A stretch of DNA of 64,000 nt from Asanoa iriomotensis (GCF_016862515.1 NZ_BONC01000036.1:1-64000), one strand, 5' to 3'; numbered from the stretch's first letter, positions 50,626 to 59,473 are shown. The notes: a model not told the origin generated them from the letters alone. Program-made: numbers and translations.

Positions 50626-51737
50626 CCCAGGCTGTCCCGTTGAGCGCCGAGGCGCCGCCCGCGGCGACCCCGCCGGAGCTCGGCAAGACACCCCGCCGCC
50701 CGGGCTGGCGCCGGCTGCTCGTCCTCGGACCGCTGGTCGCGCTGGTCGTGGCCGCCTTGCTGCCCTACCTCCAGCTCCCACTGCCCGGCATCCTCGACGG
50801 CCCGTTCAACACGTACGGCAACCTCCAACTGTTCGCGACCTGCCTGGTCTTCGGCGGTCTGGCCGCGAGCTACGACCTGCTGTTCGGCCGCACGGGTCTG
50901 CTCTCGTTCGGCCACGCCCTCTACTTCGCGGCCGGCATGTACGGCACCGACGTGCTGGTCACCCGCGCGCACCTGCCGCTCTGGCAGGCGGCGGTGTTCA
51001 CCCTGGTCGGCGCCACGATCCTGGCCGCGCTGCTCGGTGCGATCGCGCTGCGTACGACCGGCATCGCCTTCGCCATGGTGACGCTGGCGTTCGCCCAGGT
51101 GGGCGCGATCCTGGTGGCTCGCGACTTCGGCGGCCTGACCGGCGGCGAGGAGGGTCTGCCGATCGACGGCGAGCGCCTGCCCGACTTCCTGCTCGGCGTC
51201 GGCAACACGGTCAACCTGTACTGGCTCGCGCTGGCGTACGTCGCGCTCGTGGTCTTCGTGATCGCCCGCGTGGCCGGGTCGCCGACCGGCCGGGTGCTCG
51301 CCGGCCTGCGCGACGACGAGCGCCGGGTCGGGGTGCTCGGCCTGGACCCGTACCGGTACAAGCTCGTCGCCTTCACGCTGGCCGGCGGGCTCGCGTCCCT
51401 CGGCGGCGTGGTCTACGTGCTGATCCTCGGTGGCGCCAACCCGCACGTGACGAGCTCGGAGCTGACCCTGTCGCTGCTGGTGATGGTCGTCCTCGGCGGC
51501 CCCGGCACGCGCTGGGGCCCGGTCCTGGGCGGCATCCTCTACATGTACCTGGACCACCGCCTGACCTCCCTGGCCGCCGACCTGCCCGGCCCACTGGGTC
51601 AGCCCTTGTTCGTCCTGGGCGCCATCTTCATCCTCGCCGTCTACTTCTTCCCGGGCGGTCTGGCCAGCCTTCGCGGCAGGGTCGCCCTGGTCAGCGCCGC
51701 GCTCGGCCGGCGCAGAAAGGATGAAACGGTCTCATAA
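50622..51737 (+). CDS. livM: ABC importer permease (LivM-type)
   Basis: A 371-residue permease: a polar N-terminal 30 residues, then about nine membrane helices. LivM hallmarks: SYDLLFGRTGLLSFGHALYF and GLRDDERRVGVLGLDPYRYKLVAFTLAGGLASLGGV (shown in part). The ATG (50622) overlaps the LivH stop by four bases. It completes the importer. Confidence 0.9.
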   Translation: MTQAVPLSAEAPPAATPPELGKTPRRPGWRRLLVLGPLVALVVAALLPYLQLPLPGILDGPFNTYGNLQLFATCLVFGGLAASYDLLFGRTGLLSFGHALYFAAGMYGTDVLVTRAHLPLWQAAVFTLVGATILAALLGAIALRTTGIAFAMVTLAFAQVGAILVARDFGGLTGGEEGLPIDGERLPDFLLGVGNTVNLYWLALAYVALVVFVIARVAGSPTGRVLAGLRDDERRVGVLGLDPYRYKLVAFTLAGGLASLGGVVYVLILGGANPHVTSSELTLSLLVMVVLGGPGTRWGPVLGGILYMYLDHRLTSLAADLPGPLGQPLFVLGAIFILAVYFFPGGLASLRGRVALVSAALGRRRKDETVS

Positions 51738-51824
51738 GCATCATTCGCCCTCCTGTGGACGAAAGCGTCATTAGGCTCGGATCCGGAATACCCGCCTGTT
51801 ACGGGGGAAAGACGGGGGGCCCAC

Positions 51825-52781
51825 ATGACGACTCGAATACCCGCGAACGCCGTCAAGAACGAACAGCGAAAACGGTTGCCCACGCCGCGGCCGGCGGTCA
51901 ACGGGCCCGATCTGGTCGCTTACCGCGAAGCGGTGGAGAGCCTGCTCATCGAACTGGCCGGCCACAGTGGACCAGGTGTCACGCCCGGTGACACCGCCAA
52001 GGCCGAGACCATCCTGATCGAACGCCTCGTCGAGCCTAACTTCTCGGCTGTGCTTTCGGTGACGCCACGCGGGCTCACCGGAACGGTGGAATGGCTGCTC
52101 AACGAGGTCCGCAACTACAAGCCCAGCACCCGCAGCTCCGCCGCCGACCTGGCGGCCCAGGTGCGGATCTTCCTGCTCGCACAGGTCGAGGCGATGTGGT
52201 GGGGGCAGACGACGCCGTTCGCCACGACCACCGACGTGCTCACCTCGCCCGACCTGGTCGACATCGAGAAGCTGCGGCGGGCAGGTCTGCTGCCGTTCCG
52301 CTACCGGCGGCAGCCGCGCACGTTCGCGACGCGGGCGGTGCGGGCGGTCGCCCGGCGGGTCGCGCCGGACCGCTGGCCACGGACGGCCGGCCTGCGGTTC
52401 ACCTACAGCCGGCCGGAGACGATCGCGCTGCTCGGGCAGATCGCGGCCGACTTCCAGCGGCAGGCGCCGCACGGCACGCCGGCGCTCTGGGTGACCAGCA
52501 TGACCCGCAGCGTCCGGCACCAGCAGCACCTGCGCGACCTCGGGTACGCCGCGATGTCGCCGAGCGCGCACTGTGTGGGCTGGGCGGTCGACGTCGAGAT
52601 GGCCTGGTTCGAGCGGTTCTCGGCGCGCGCCGCGCTGGAGACCGTCCTGCTCGAACGGCAGACCGCGGGCGACGTCAACGTGATCGACGAAGGGCAGGCC
52701 TGGCACGTCTGCGTCAGCCCGGTCGCCGTCGCGGAGCTGCAGCGGGAGTTCGCTACACGGTTCGAGACCGGGAGAAGGTGA
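51825..52781 (+). CDS. M15-like (VanY/DUF5715-type) metallopeptidase-fold protein, no signal peptide
   Basis: A 318-residue protein. The N-terminal half (to about residue 195) is helical with unknown role. The C-terminal part (about 215-310) shows the M15 zinc-peptidase layout: TSMTRSVRHQQHLRDLGYAA, SPSAHCVGWAVDVEMAW (SxHxxGxAxD with His and Asp ligands) and GQAWHVCV (Trp-His, third ligand). No signal peptide or membrane helix is seen. It lies nine bases upstream of an asparagine synthetase gene, so the two are surely co-translated. A link to peptidoglycan peptide modification is possible but inferred. Confidence 0.65.
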   Translation: MTTRIPANAVKNEQRKRLPTPRPAVNGPDLVAYREAVESLLIELAGHSGPGVTPGDTAKAETILIERLVEPNFSAVLSVTPRGLTGTVEWLLNEVRNYKPSTRSSAADLAAQVRIFLLAQVEAMWWGQTTPFATTTDVLTSPDLVDIEKLRRAGLLPFRYRRQPRTFATRAVRAVARRVAPDRWPRTAGLRFTYSRPETIALLGQIAADFQRQAPHGTPALWVTSMTRSVRHQQHLRDLGYAAMSPSAHCVGWAVDVEMAWFERFSARAALETVLLERQTAGDVNVIDEGQAWHVCVSPVAVAELQREFATRFETGRR

Positions 52782-52790
52782 CCCGACACT

Positions 52791-54383
52791 TTGTGCGGTA
52801 TCGCGCTCATCGTCGGCAACGACGCGGATCCCGCTCTCTTCCGGCGGATGCTCGAATCCCTGACGCCGCGTGGCGACGTGCAGGAGGAGCTGCCGGAGGA
52901 GCTGCGGACCATCGGTGGGGGGCCGGCGACAGGACTGCTCGCCGGCACCCAGCGGCTGCGGATCGTCGACCGGGACCGGGCGGTGCAGCCCTGGGTCTCG
53001 CCCGACGAGGCGTGGGTGCTCTGTTACAACGGCGAGGTCTTCAACTACCGGGAGCTGCGTGCCGAGCTCGGCGCGGCGGGGCGTGAGCTGCGCAGCGAGA
53101 GCGACACCGAGGTCGTGCTCGAAGCCTTCCTGGAGTGGGGCGAGGCGGCCGTCGGCAAGCTGCGCGGCGAGTTCGCGTTCGCGATCGTCGAGCGGGCCAC
53201 GGGCCGCGTGTTCCTGGCCCGTGACCCGCTCGGCGTCAAGCCGCTCTACTGGTCGCGCCGCGGCGGGCGGATCCACATCGCGTCGGAGGTCAAGGCGCTG
53301 GTGCCGGTCGGCGCGCGGGTCACCGAGGTGCCGCCGGGCCACCACGGCTGGGCGACGCCGGTCACCGGGCCGCGCCTGGCGCCGTACGTCGACCTGCTCC
53401 GGCTCGGCGAGGACCAAGTGCCGATCGAGGACCCGGACGAGGCGGCGAAGCTGGTCCGCGCCGCCCTGCAGGACAGCATCCGGATCCGCGTCGACACCGA
53501 CCTCACCGTCGGCGTGGTGCTCTCCGGCGGGCTCGACAGCTCGCTGACGCTGCTCCAGGTGCGCGAGATGCACCCGGACTGCGTCGCGTTCACGGTCGGC
53601 GCGCCGGGCAGCCCGGACCTCGACTACGCCAAGCGGCTGACCCGCGACCTCGGGGTGCACCACGAGGTGGTGGAGCTGCGGCCGCGGGACATCCGGATGG
53701 GCGAGATCCGGGAAGCGATTCGGATGGGCGAGCTGTCCGAGTACGGCGACATTATCAACGCGGTGGTCTCGGTGCCGCTGTTCCGGCGGGTGCACGAGAC
53801 CGGCGTCAAGGTGGTGCTCACCGGCGACGGCTCCGACGAGCTGTTCGGCGGCTACCCGATGTATCACGAGGTCGGCCCGGCCGCGGCCCGCCGGCTGTTC
53901 CTGCACAAGATCCGCAACCTGTGTCGTACGGAGCTGCAGCGGGTCGACCGCACCAGCATGGGTCAGGGCGTCGAGGCGCGCGTGCCGTTCCTCGACCTGG
54001 CCCTCGTGGAGCTCGCGATGCGGATGCCGCTGTCGCTGAAGATGCGCAACGGCAAGGAGAAGTGGATCGTGCGGGAGGCGTTCGCGGACATCCTGCCCGA
54101 CTACATCCGCCAGCGGCCGAAGAACCCGATGTCGTACTCGTCCGGGCTGCACGAACGGGCCCGGCTCTACAAGGCGCGGTTCGCCCGGGCGCACCACGCA
54201 TTCGGGTACGGCCTGCTCGAACCGCTCCGGCGAGACTTCGACCACGTCCTGATGAAGTGCGACAACGACCTGGACGCGGCGATCCGCGAGTCGGCCGTGC
54301 GGCAGGACTACACGCTGATGGAGCACGCCCGCGACTTCGCGGGAGCCCTCCGCTGGTTCACTGGCGGCCGGGCGCCGTACTGA
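52791..54383 (+). CDS. asnB: glutamine-hydrolysing asparagine synthetase-family protein
   Basis: A 530-residue class II amidotransferase. The start is a TTG (52791): the nucleophile Cys must be residue 2 (MCGIALIVGND), which fixes it. Glutaminase domain: residues 1-200 (LCYNGEVFNYRELR, RGEFAFAI and DPLGVKPLYW). Synthetase domain: SGGLDSSLTL PP-loop (about residue 248), LTGDGSDELFGGYPMYH and EARVPFLDLALVELAMRMP. Products could be asparagine or amidated peptidoglycan precursors, as for LtsA/AsnB of Corynebacteriales. Adjacent to an M15-like gene. Confidence 0.92.
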   Translation: MCGIALIVGNDADPALFRRMLESLTPRGDVQEELPEELRTIGGGPATGLLAGTQRLRIVDRDRAVQPWVSPDEAWVLCYNGEVFNYRELRAELGAAGRELRSESDTEVVLEAFLEWGEAAVGKLRGEFAFAIVERATGRVFLARDPLGVKPLYWSRRGGRIHIASEVKALVPVGARVTEVPPGHHGWATPVTGPRLAPYVDLLRLGEDQVPIEDPDEAAKLVRAALQDSIRIRVDTDLTVGVVLSGGLDSSLTLLQVREMHPDCVAFTVGAPGSPDLDYAKRLTRDLGVHHEVVELRPRDIRMGEIREAIRMGELSEYGDIINAVVSVPLFRRVHETGVKVVLTGDGSDELFGGYPMYHEVGPAAARRLFLHKIRNLCRTELQRVDRTSMGQGVEARVPFLDLALVELAMRMPLSLKMRNGKEKWIVREAFADILPDYIRQRPKNPMSYSSGLHERARLYKARFARAHHAFGYGLLEPLRRDFDHVLMKCDNDLDAAIRESAVRQDYTLMEHARDFAGALRWFTGGRAPY

Positions 54384-54423
54384 CCTTCGCGCCCGCTCCC
54401 GCACCACTGGTAGAACTGACCGG

Positions 54424-56520
54424 GTGAGGGAGCGGGCTGAGGAGATCCTGCGCCGGCTCGCGGGGGACCACGCGAGACTGCGCGACGACCAGTGGACGGC
54501 CATCTCGGCGTTGGTCGAGGAGAAGCGCCGGGTGCTCTGCGTGCAGCGCACGGGCTGGGGCAAGTCGGCGGTCTACTTCGTGGCGACGGCGTTGCTGCGG
54601 TCGAGCGGGGTGGCCGGCCCCACGGTGATCGTCTCGCCGCTGCTCGCGCTGATGCGCAACCAGGTCGCCGCGGCCGAGCGGGCCGGCATCCGGGCCCACA
54701 CGATCAATTCAGCGAACCTCGACGAGTGGGACGTGATCCACGCCGACATCGCGTCCGGCGCGGTCGACGTGCTGCTGATCAGCCCCGAGCGGCTCAACAA
54801 CCCCGACTTCCGCGACAACGTGCTGCCCAAGCTCGCCTCGACCACCGGCCTGCTGGTGGTCGACGAGGCACACTGCGTCTCCGACTGGGGCCACGACTTC
54901 CGGCCCGACTACCGGCGGCTGCGCACGTTCCTCGCCGACCTGCCACCCGGCACCCCGGTGCTGGCGACCACCGCGACCGCAAACCAGCGGGTCACCGACG
55001 ACGTGGCCGAGCAGTTGGGCGACGCGCTCGTGCTGCGCGGCCCGCTGGAGCGCGACTCGCTGCGCCTGGGCGTCCTCTCGCTGGAGTCGCCGGCTTCGCG
55101 GCTTGCGTGGCTGGCCGACCACCTGGACGCGCTGCCGGGGTCGGGCATCGTCTACACGCTGACCGTCGCGGCGGCGACCGAGACCGCGGCGTTCCTCCGC
55201 CAGCGCGGTTACGCCGTCGCCTCCTACTCCGGCCAGGCGGACGACGTCGACCGGCAGCAGGCCGAGCAGGACCTGCTCGACAACAAGCTCAAGGCACTGG
55301 TCGCCACGTCGGCGCTGGGCATGGGCTTCGACAAGCCCGACCTCGGCTTCGTGGTCCATCTGGGCGCGCCGCCGTCCCCGATCGCCTACTACCAGCAGGT
55401 CGGCCGGGCCGGGCGGGCCGTGCGCAACGCCGACGTGCTGCTGCTGCCGGGCCGCGAGGACGCGGCGATCTGGCGCTACTTCGCCTCGCTGGCCTTCCCG
55501 CCCGAGCAGCAGGTGCGCGACGTGCTGCACGCGCTCGACGCGGCCGGCCGACCACTGTCGACCCAGGCGCTGGAGCCGATCGTCGACCTGCGCCGCACCC
55601 GGCTCGAGATGATGCTCAAGGTGCTCGACGTCGACGGCGCGGTGCGCCGGGTCCGCGGCGGCTGGGTGGCCACCGGCGAGCCGTGGGTCTACGACACCGC
55701 GCGGCTGCGCCGGGTCGCCGCCGCCCGGACGCACGAGCAGGACAGCATGCGGGAGTACGTCGCGACGACCGGCTGCCGGATGGAGTACCTGCGCCGCAGC
55801 CTCGACGACCCCGGCGCGGCGCCGTGCGGACGCTGTGACAACTGCGCGGGTCCGTTCGTCGCGGCCGAGGTGTCGGCGCCGGCACTGGCGGCGGCCAACG
55901 CGTTCCTCGGCCGGGCCGGCGTGACGATCGCGCCGAAGAAGCTATGGCCGACCGGGCTGCCCGAGGTCCGCGGCAAGCTGAGCGCCGACGAGCAGGCCGC
56001 GCCCGGCCGGGCGGTCGGGCGCCTGTCGGACCTCGGCTGGGGCGCCGCGCTGCGTGGCCTGCTCGGCCCGGACGCGCCGGACGGCCCGGTGCCCGACGAC
56101 GTCACCGGCGCGGTGGTCGAGGTGCTCAAGGACTGGTCACGCGGCGACGACCCCTGGCCGCAGCGCCCGGTCGGCGTCGTCGGCGTCGCCTCCCGGGGCC
56201 GACCCGAGTTGGTCCGTTCGCTGGCCGCCCGGATCGCCGAGATCGGGCGGCTGCCGCTGCTCGGGCTGGTGGAGCCGGGTCCGCAGGCACCGCCGTCCGG
56301 CGGCGGCGCCCGCGGCAACAGCGCGCAGCGCGTCCGCGCCCTGCACGGCGCCTTCGAGATCCCGTCGGACCTGGCGGCCGCGCTGTCGGCGGTGACCGGC
56401 CCGGTCCTGCTCGTGGACGACCTGGTCGACTCGGGCTGGACGATGACGATCGTCGCCCGGGAGCTGCGCACCGCGGGCGCACCCGCCGTGCTGCCGTTCG
56501 CGCTGGGCGTCGCCGGCTAG
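54424..56520 (+). CDS. recQ: RecQ-like DNA helicase fused to a phosphoribosyltransferase-like domain
   Basis: A 698-residue protein starting with GTG. Helicase motifs: RDDQWTAI (motif 0), QRTGWGKSAVYF (I), LLVVDEAHCVSDWGHDFRPDY (II), ATTATAN (III), ATSALGMGFDKPDLGFVVHLG (V) and YYQQVGRAGRA (VI). A cysteine quartet CRMEYLRRSL...CGRCDNC near residues 450-478 is the RecQ zinc site. There is no HRDC domain. Instead residues 575-698 look like a type I PRTase (VGVVGVASRGRPELV and the PRPP loop VLLVDDLVDSGWTM near 660). It unwinds DNA 3' to 5'; the PRTase-like tail may bind a nucleotide or act as a sensor. Confidence 0.9.
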   Translation: MRERAEEILRRLAGDHARLRDDQWTAISALVEEKRRVLCVQRTGWGKSAVYFVATALLRSSGVAGPTVIVSPLLALMRNQVAAAERAGIRAHTINSANLDEWDVIHADIASGAVDVLLISPERLNNPDFRDNVLPKLASTTGLLVVDEAHCVSDWGHDFRPDYRRLRTFLADLPPGTPVLATTATANQRVTDDVAEQLGDALVLRGPLERDSLRLGVLSLESPASRLAWLADHLDALPGSGIVYTLTVAAATETAAFLRQRGYAVASYSGQADDVDRQQAEQDLLDNKLKALVATSALGMGFDKPDLGFVVHLGAPPSPIAYYQQVGRAGRAVRNADVLLLPGREDAAIWRYFASLAFPPEQQVRDVLHALDAAGRPLSTQALEPIVDLRRTRLEMMLKVLDVDGAVRRVRGGWVATGEPWVYDTARLRRVAAARTHEQDSMREYVATTGCRMEYLRRSLDDPGAAPCGRCDNCAGPFVAAEVSAPALAAANAFLGRAGVTIAPKKLWPTGLPEVRGKLSADEQAAPGRAVGRLSDLGWGAALRGLLGPDAPDGPVPDDVTGAVVEVLKDWSRGDDPWPQRPVGVVGVASRGRPELVRSLAARIAEIGRLPLLGLVEPGPQAPPSGGGARGNSAQRVRALHGAFEIPSDLAAALSAVTGPVLLVDDLVDSGWTMTIVARELRTAGAPAVLPFALGVAG

Positions 56521-56524
56521 AACG

Positions 56525-56575
56525 TAAGGAACGGTCCGTTCCAATCGGAATCCGATTGGAACGGACCGTTCCTAA
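56525..56575. repeat. perfect 23-bp-arm palindrome containing the GGAACGG core
   Basis: Arms 56527-56549 and 56551-56573 are exact complements around a single A (56550). Each arm begins with AGGAACGGTCCGTTCC, itself a hairpin, so the whole can form one long stem or two small ones. It lies five bases after the recQ stop and eight bases before the convergent NlpC stop. Probably a bidirectional terminator or a mobile repeat; same family as the 46.9 kb repeats. Confidence 0.9.
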
Positions 56576-56580
56576 CCAGC

Positions 56581-57549
56581 TCAACGCCGCGGTCGCCCGT
56601 ACCCGTGGACGGGTTGGTAGTCGGCGCGGTCGAAGCGGATGCGCTCACCGTGCTGCGGTGCGTGGATGATCCGGCCGCCGCCGACGTAGAGCCCGACGTG
56701 CTGGATGTTGCCGTAGTAGAACACCAGGTCGCCGGGGCGGAGCTGGCCGCGTCCGATGTGCGCGACCGCGCCGTACTGTGCCCGCGCGTTGTGCGGCAGG
56801 TTGACGCCGGCGGCCCGCCAGGCGGCCGCGGTGAGTCCGGAGCAGTCGTAACCCCGCGGCCCCGAGGCGCCCCACTCGTAGGGCTTGCCGAGCTGCGCGT
56901 ACGCGAACCGCACCGCGGCGCTCGCGGCGCCCGGCGGCAGCGCCGGCGGGTCCTCGAGGATCGGCGGCAGGTCCGAGATGCCGAGGTCGAACCGGAGCGC
57001 GTCGAGCCGCGCGATCTCGGCCTCGATGTGGCGCTTCTTGGCCAGCAGCTTCGCGCCCTGCGTCCGCTCCTTCGCGGCGAGCGCGTTGAGCCCCTCCTGC
57101 GCGGCGGCCACGTCCCGGTTGGCCGCGGCCAGCGCCTCGATCGCCCGGCCGCGCTGGGTGCCCAGCGCCTCCAGCATGGCCAGCTTGTCGCCGAGCGCCT
57201 GCGGGGAGCCGGAGTGCAGCAGCCCGATCACGTTCGCCGCCCGGCCCGTCCGGTACGCGGCCGCCGCGATCGTCCCCACCTCGGAGCTGCGGGCCTGCGC
57301 GGTCCGCTCCAGCGGGGCGATCCTGGCCCGCAGCCGGTCGGCCTCCTGGTGCCCGCGCTTGACCTCCAGCCGCAGGTCGTTGTACTGCTCGACGACCACC
57401 TCGAGCTGGTGGGCGGCGGTCTTCAGCCGCTTGCGGACCTCGTCGGCGGACGGGTCGGCGGCGGCCGGCGCGGCGAGCGGCCCGAGCAGGGCCAGCACCG
57501 CGGCGGCGGCGGTCATCGCGCGACGCGCGCCTCGTGTGATGATCGGCAC
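56581..57549 (-). CDS. secreted NlpC/P60 peptidoglycan hydrolase
   Basis: A 322-residue exported protein: signal peptide (about residues 1-31, ending PAAADPS), a coiled coil (about 35-190), and a C-terminal NlpC/P60 cysteine peptidase (about 208-322). The catalytic Cys is in GYDCSGLTAAAW (near 234), the His in QHVGLYVGGG and a third polar residue in RIIHAPQHG. This is the RipA/RipC-like plan: the coiled coil holds the enzyme at the division machinery, and the enzyme cuts stem peptides. Confidence 0.92.
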   Translation of the reverse strand: MPIITRGARRAMTAAAAVLALLGPLAAPAAADPSADEVRKRLKTAAHQLEVVVEQYNDLRLEVKRGHQEADRLRARIAPLERTAQARSSEVGTIAAAAYRTGRAANVIGLLHSGSPQALGDKLAMLEALGTQRGRAIEALAAANRDVAAAQEGLNALAAKERTQGAKLLAKKRHIEAEIARLDALRFDLGISDLPPILEDPPALPPGAASAAVRFAYAQLGKPYEWGASGPRGYDCSGLTAAAWRAAGVNLPHNARAQYGAVAHIGRGQLRPGDLVFYYGNIQHVGLYVGGGRIIHAPQHGERIRFDRADYQPVHGYGRPRR

Positions 57550-57612
57550 GGTCGGTTAACGAGTTGTGAGGGGCAGAAGCCACGATGCGGTCATATCGCC
57601 CTAGGCCTGGAT

Positions 57613-57629
57613 ACACCCGGGGGGTATAT
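57613..57629. promoter_or_regulatory. CsoR-type copper operator
   Basis: ATACACCCGGGGGGTAT: ATACACCC and GGGGGTAT are arms with one mismatch around a G, close to the CsoR/RcnR consensus of ATACCCCC-type arms. It lies 30 bases before the HMA-domain gene, whose ribosome site is CGAGGAGG. Confidence 0.7.
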
Positions 57630-57658
57630 TCGTGCGGGACAACCGAGGAGGCAACCAC

Positions 57659-57877
57659 ATGTCCAGCACCGCGACCTACACCGTGACCGGCATGACCTGC
57701 AGCCATTGCGTGAGCGCCGTGACCGGTGAGCTCACCGCCCTGCCCGGTGTCACCGACGTGCGCATCGACCTGTCGACCGGCACGGTCGCGGTGACCAGCG
57801 ACGGGCCGCTCGCGGTCGACGACGTGCGGGCCGCGGTCGACGAGGCCGGCTACGAGCTGGCCACCGCCGATGCCTGA
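57659..57877 (+). CDS. copZ: heavy-metal-associated (CopZ-like) protein
   Basis: A 72-residue HMA domain: YTVTGMTCSHCVSAVTGEL with the metal-binding CxxC (residues 13-16), then the beta-alpha-beta pattern to DEAGYELA. The CopZ family carries Cu(I) to P-type ATPases or repressors. It starts at the ATG at 57659 behind GGAGG. It overlaps the next gene by eight bases and stands behind a CsoR-type operator, so it is likely copper-induced. No copper ATPase or csoR gene is in the window. Confidence 0.9.
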   Translation: MSSTATYTVTGMTCSHCVSAVTGELTALPGVTDVRIDLSTGTVAVTSDGPLAVDDVRAAVDEAGYELATADA

Positions 57878-58868
57878 GGCCGCGGGCACCAAGGCACACT
57901 CCACCACCACGCCCCCGGCGGATCCCGGGCCCGACCGGTCCGGCCTGCGGCTCGGGCTCTTCGTCGCCGGGCTCGTCTTCGCGCTGATCGGCGGCTTCGG
58001 CATCGGCAAGCTGACCGCCGACGGGACCCAGCCCGCCGACGCGGCGAGCGCCGGCGGCGGCATGGCGATGAACACCGCCGACCCCAACGCCAACCACGCG
58101 CACGCGCCCGGCACCGCACAGCACGACCACGGCAGCAGCGGCATGACCGCGATGGCCGGGGCCGAGTTGGGCGGGCTGAGCCTGTCGGGCAGCGGCTACA
58201 CGCTGGTGCCCGCCGCGACCGAGTTCACCGCGGGCAAGACCGCCGACTTCCGATTCACCGTGCAGGGGCCCGACCGGCAGCCGGTCAAGCAGTTCGCGGT
58301 CGTCCACGAGAAGCAGTTGCACCTGATCGTCGCGCGCCGCGACCTCTCGGGCTATCAGCACCTGCACCCGACGATGGCGGCCGACGGCACCTGGAGCATC
58401 CCGCTGACGCTGGGCGCGGTCGGGATGTGGCGGGCGTTCGCCGACTTCACGCTGGTCGACGGCGCCGGTGCGCAGATCGCCGCGACGCTCGGCACCGACC
58501 TGGTGGTGGCCGGCGACTACCGGCCCGTGGCGCTGCCGGCGCCGGCCCGCGAGGCCAGCACCGCCGGGTTCACCGTCACCTACGAGGGCACGCCGACCGT
58601 CGGCGCGACGCAGCCGCTGCAGTTCCGGGTGTTCCGCGACGGCAACCCGGTCACCGACCTCGAGCCCTACCTGGGCGCGTACGGGCATCTGGTGGTGCTC
58701 CGCCAGGGCGACCTCGGCTACCTGCACGTGCACCCCGACGAGCAGCGGGTGCCGGGCACCGTCAAGTTCTGGGTCGCGGCGCCGAGCCCGGGCAACTACC
58801 GAGGCTTCTTCGACTTCCAGGTGGCCGGCACGGTGCACACCGCCGAATTCACCCTGACGGTGACCTAG
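57870..58868 (+). CDS. membrane-anchored His/Met-rich metal-handling protein
   Basis: A 332-residue protein: a short inside tail, one membrane helix (about residues 27-48), then a His/Met/Asp-rich segment (about 65-95; NHAHAPGTAQHDHGSSGMTAM) and two beta-sandwich-like halves (YtkA/FixH-like). QLHLIV, YQHLHP and YLHVHP are repeated His clusters. Outside-facing copper or other metal binding is likely from the motifs and the copZ-like partner. Its stop shares CTAG with the convergent XRE gene. Confidence 0.75.
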   Translation: MPEAAGTKAHSTTTPPADPGPDRSGLRLGLFVAGLVFALIGGFGIGKLTADGTQPADAASAGGGMAMNTADPNANHAHAPGTAQHDHGSSGMTAMAGAELGGLSLSGSGYTLVPAATEFTAGKTADFRFTVQGPDRQPVKQFAVVHEKQLHLIVARRDLSGYQHLHPTMAADGTWSIPLTLGAVGMWRAFADFTLVDGAGAQIAATLGTDLVVAGDYRPVALPAPAREASTAGFTVTYEGTPTVGATQPLQFRVFRDGNPVTDLEPYLGAYGHLVVLRQGDLGYLHVHPDEQRVPGTVKFWVAAPSPGNYRGFFDFQVAGTVHTAEFTLTVT

Positions 58869-59275
58869 GCCGACTTCCGGATCGGGCGGGTGGCGAGGCG
58901 GCGCAGTGCTTCGCGGATGTGCCGCTTCTCCGCCGTCGAAACGGTCGGGTCGGTGAGCCGGTCGAGAATGACCTGGAGGTCCTTGTCGACCCGGCTCGGC
59001 CGGGCCGTTGTCGCGCCAGGCGTGCGGCCGGGCATGTTGAGTGCCCGGAACGCGGCCGAGACCGGCACGTCGAGCGCGGCGCAGAAGTTTTGCACCTTTG
59101 CCAGCTCGGGATAGTCGTGCCAGTCGCCGGCCAGCCAGCGGAACAGCGTCGACCGGCCGACACCGGTCTCGGAAGCCAGGTCGTTGACCGTCCAACCGCG
59201 GGCGTTCTTGGCATCGTCGACGGCCCGCCGGACGAAGCGTGCGAACGCTGCCTGCGGCGAGTCATCTGTGGCCAT
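58865..59275 (-). CDS. XRE family transcriptional regulator
   Basis: A 136-residue protein with an N-terminal helix-turn-helix (about residues 22-75; WTVNDLASETGVGRSTLFRW and the DWHDYPELAKVQNFC segment) and a basic C-terminal tail ending in RKSA. The start ATG at 59275 is clear. An inverted repeat AGTCCC-GGGACT lies 87 bases upstream and may be its operator. It is convergent with the metal protein, sharing four bases. Confidence 0.82.
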   Translation of the reverse strand: MATDDSPQAAFARFVRRAVDDAKNARGWTVNDLASETGVGRSTLFRWLAGDWHDYPELAKVQNFCAALDVPVSAAFRALNMPGRTPGATTARPSRVDKDLQVILDRLTDPTVSTAEKRHIREALRRLATRPIRKSA

Positions 59276-59361
59276 CGGCCGGTCGCCCTCCCGCGGTCGA
59301 GAATCGTCACCGGAAAGGGTAACCCGTGCCGCGTGGATTGCAACGGGCCGTTCGGCCTATT

Positions 59362-59379
59362 AGTCCCGTACGTGGGACT
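59362..59379. promoter_or_regulatory. inverted repeat, candidate XRE operator
   Basis: AGTCCCGTACGTGGGACT: perfect six-base arms around six bases, in the spacer upstream of the XRE gene. Nearby CTCTAAAGTCACC is relatively AT-rich and could be a promoter. Confidence 0.5.
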
Positions 59380-59473
59380 GCTCTAAAGTCACCGAAGACC
59401 GGAACCGGACCCGTGCGCGGGACCGGCCGCGGTGCACCGCCCCGCGCCGTCCGCGGCAGGCGGACCGTGGCGC

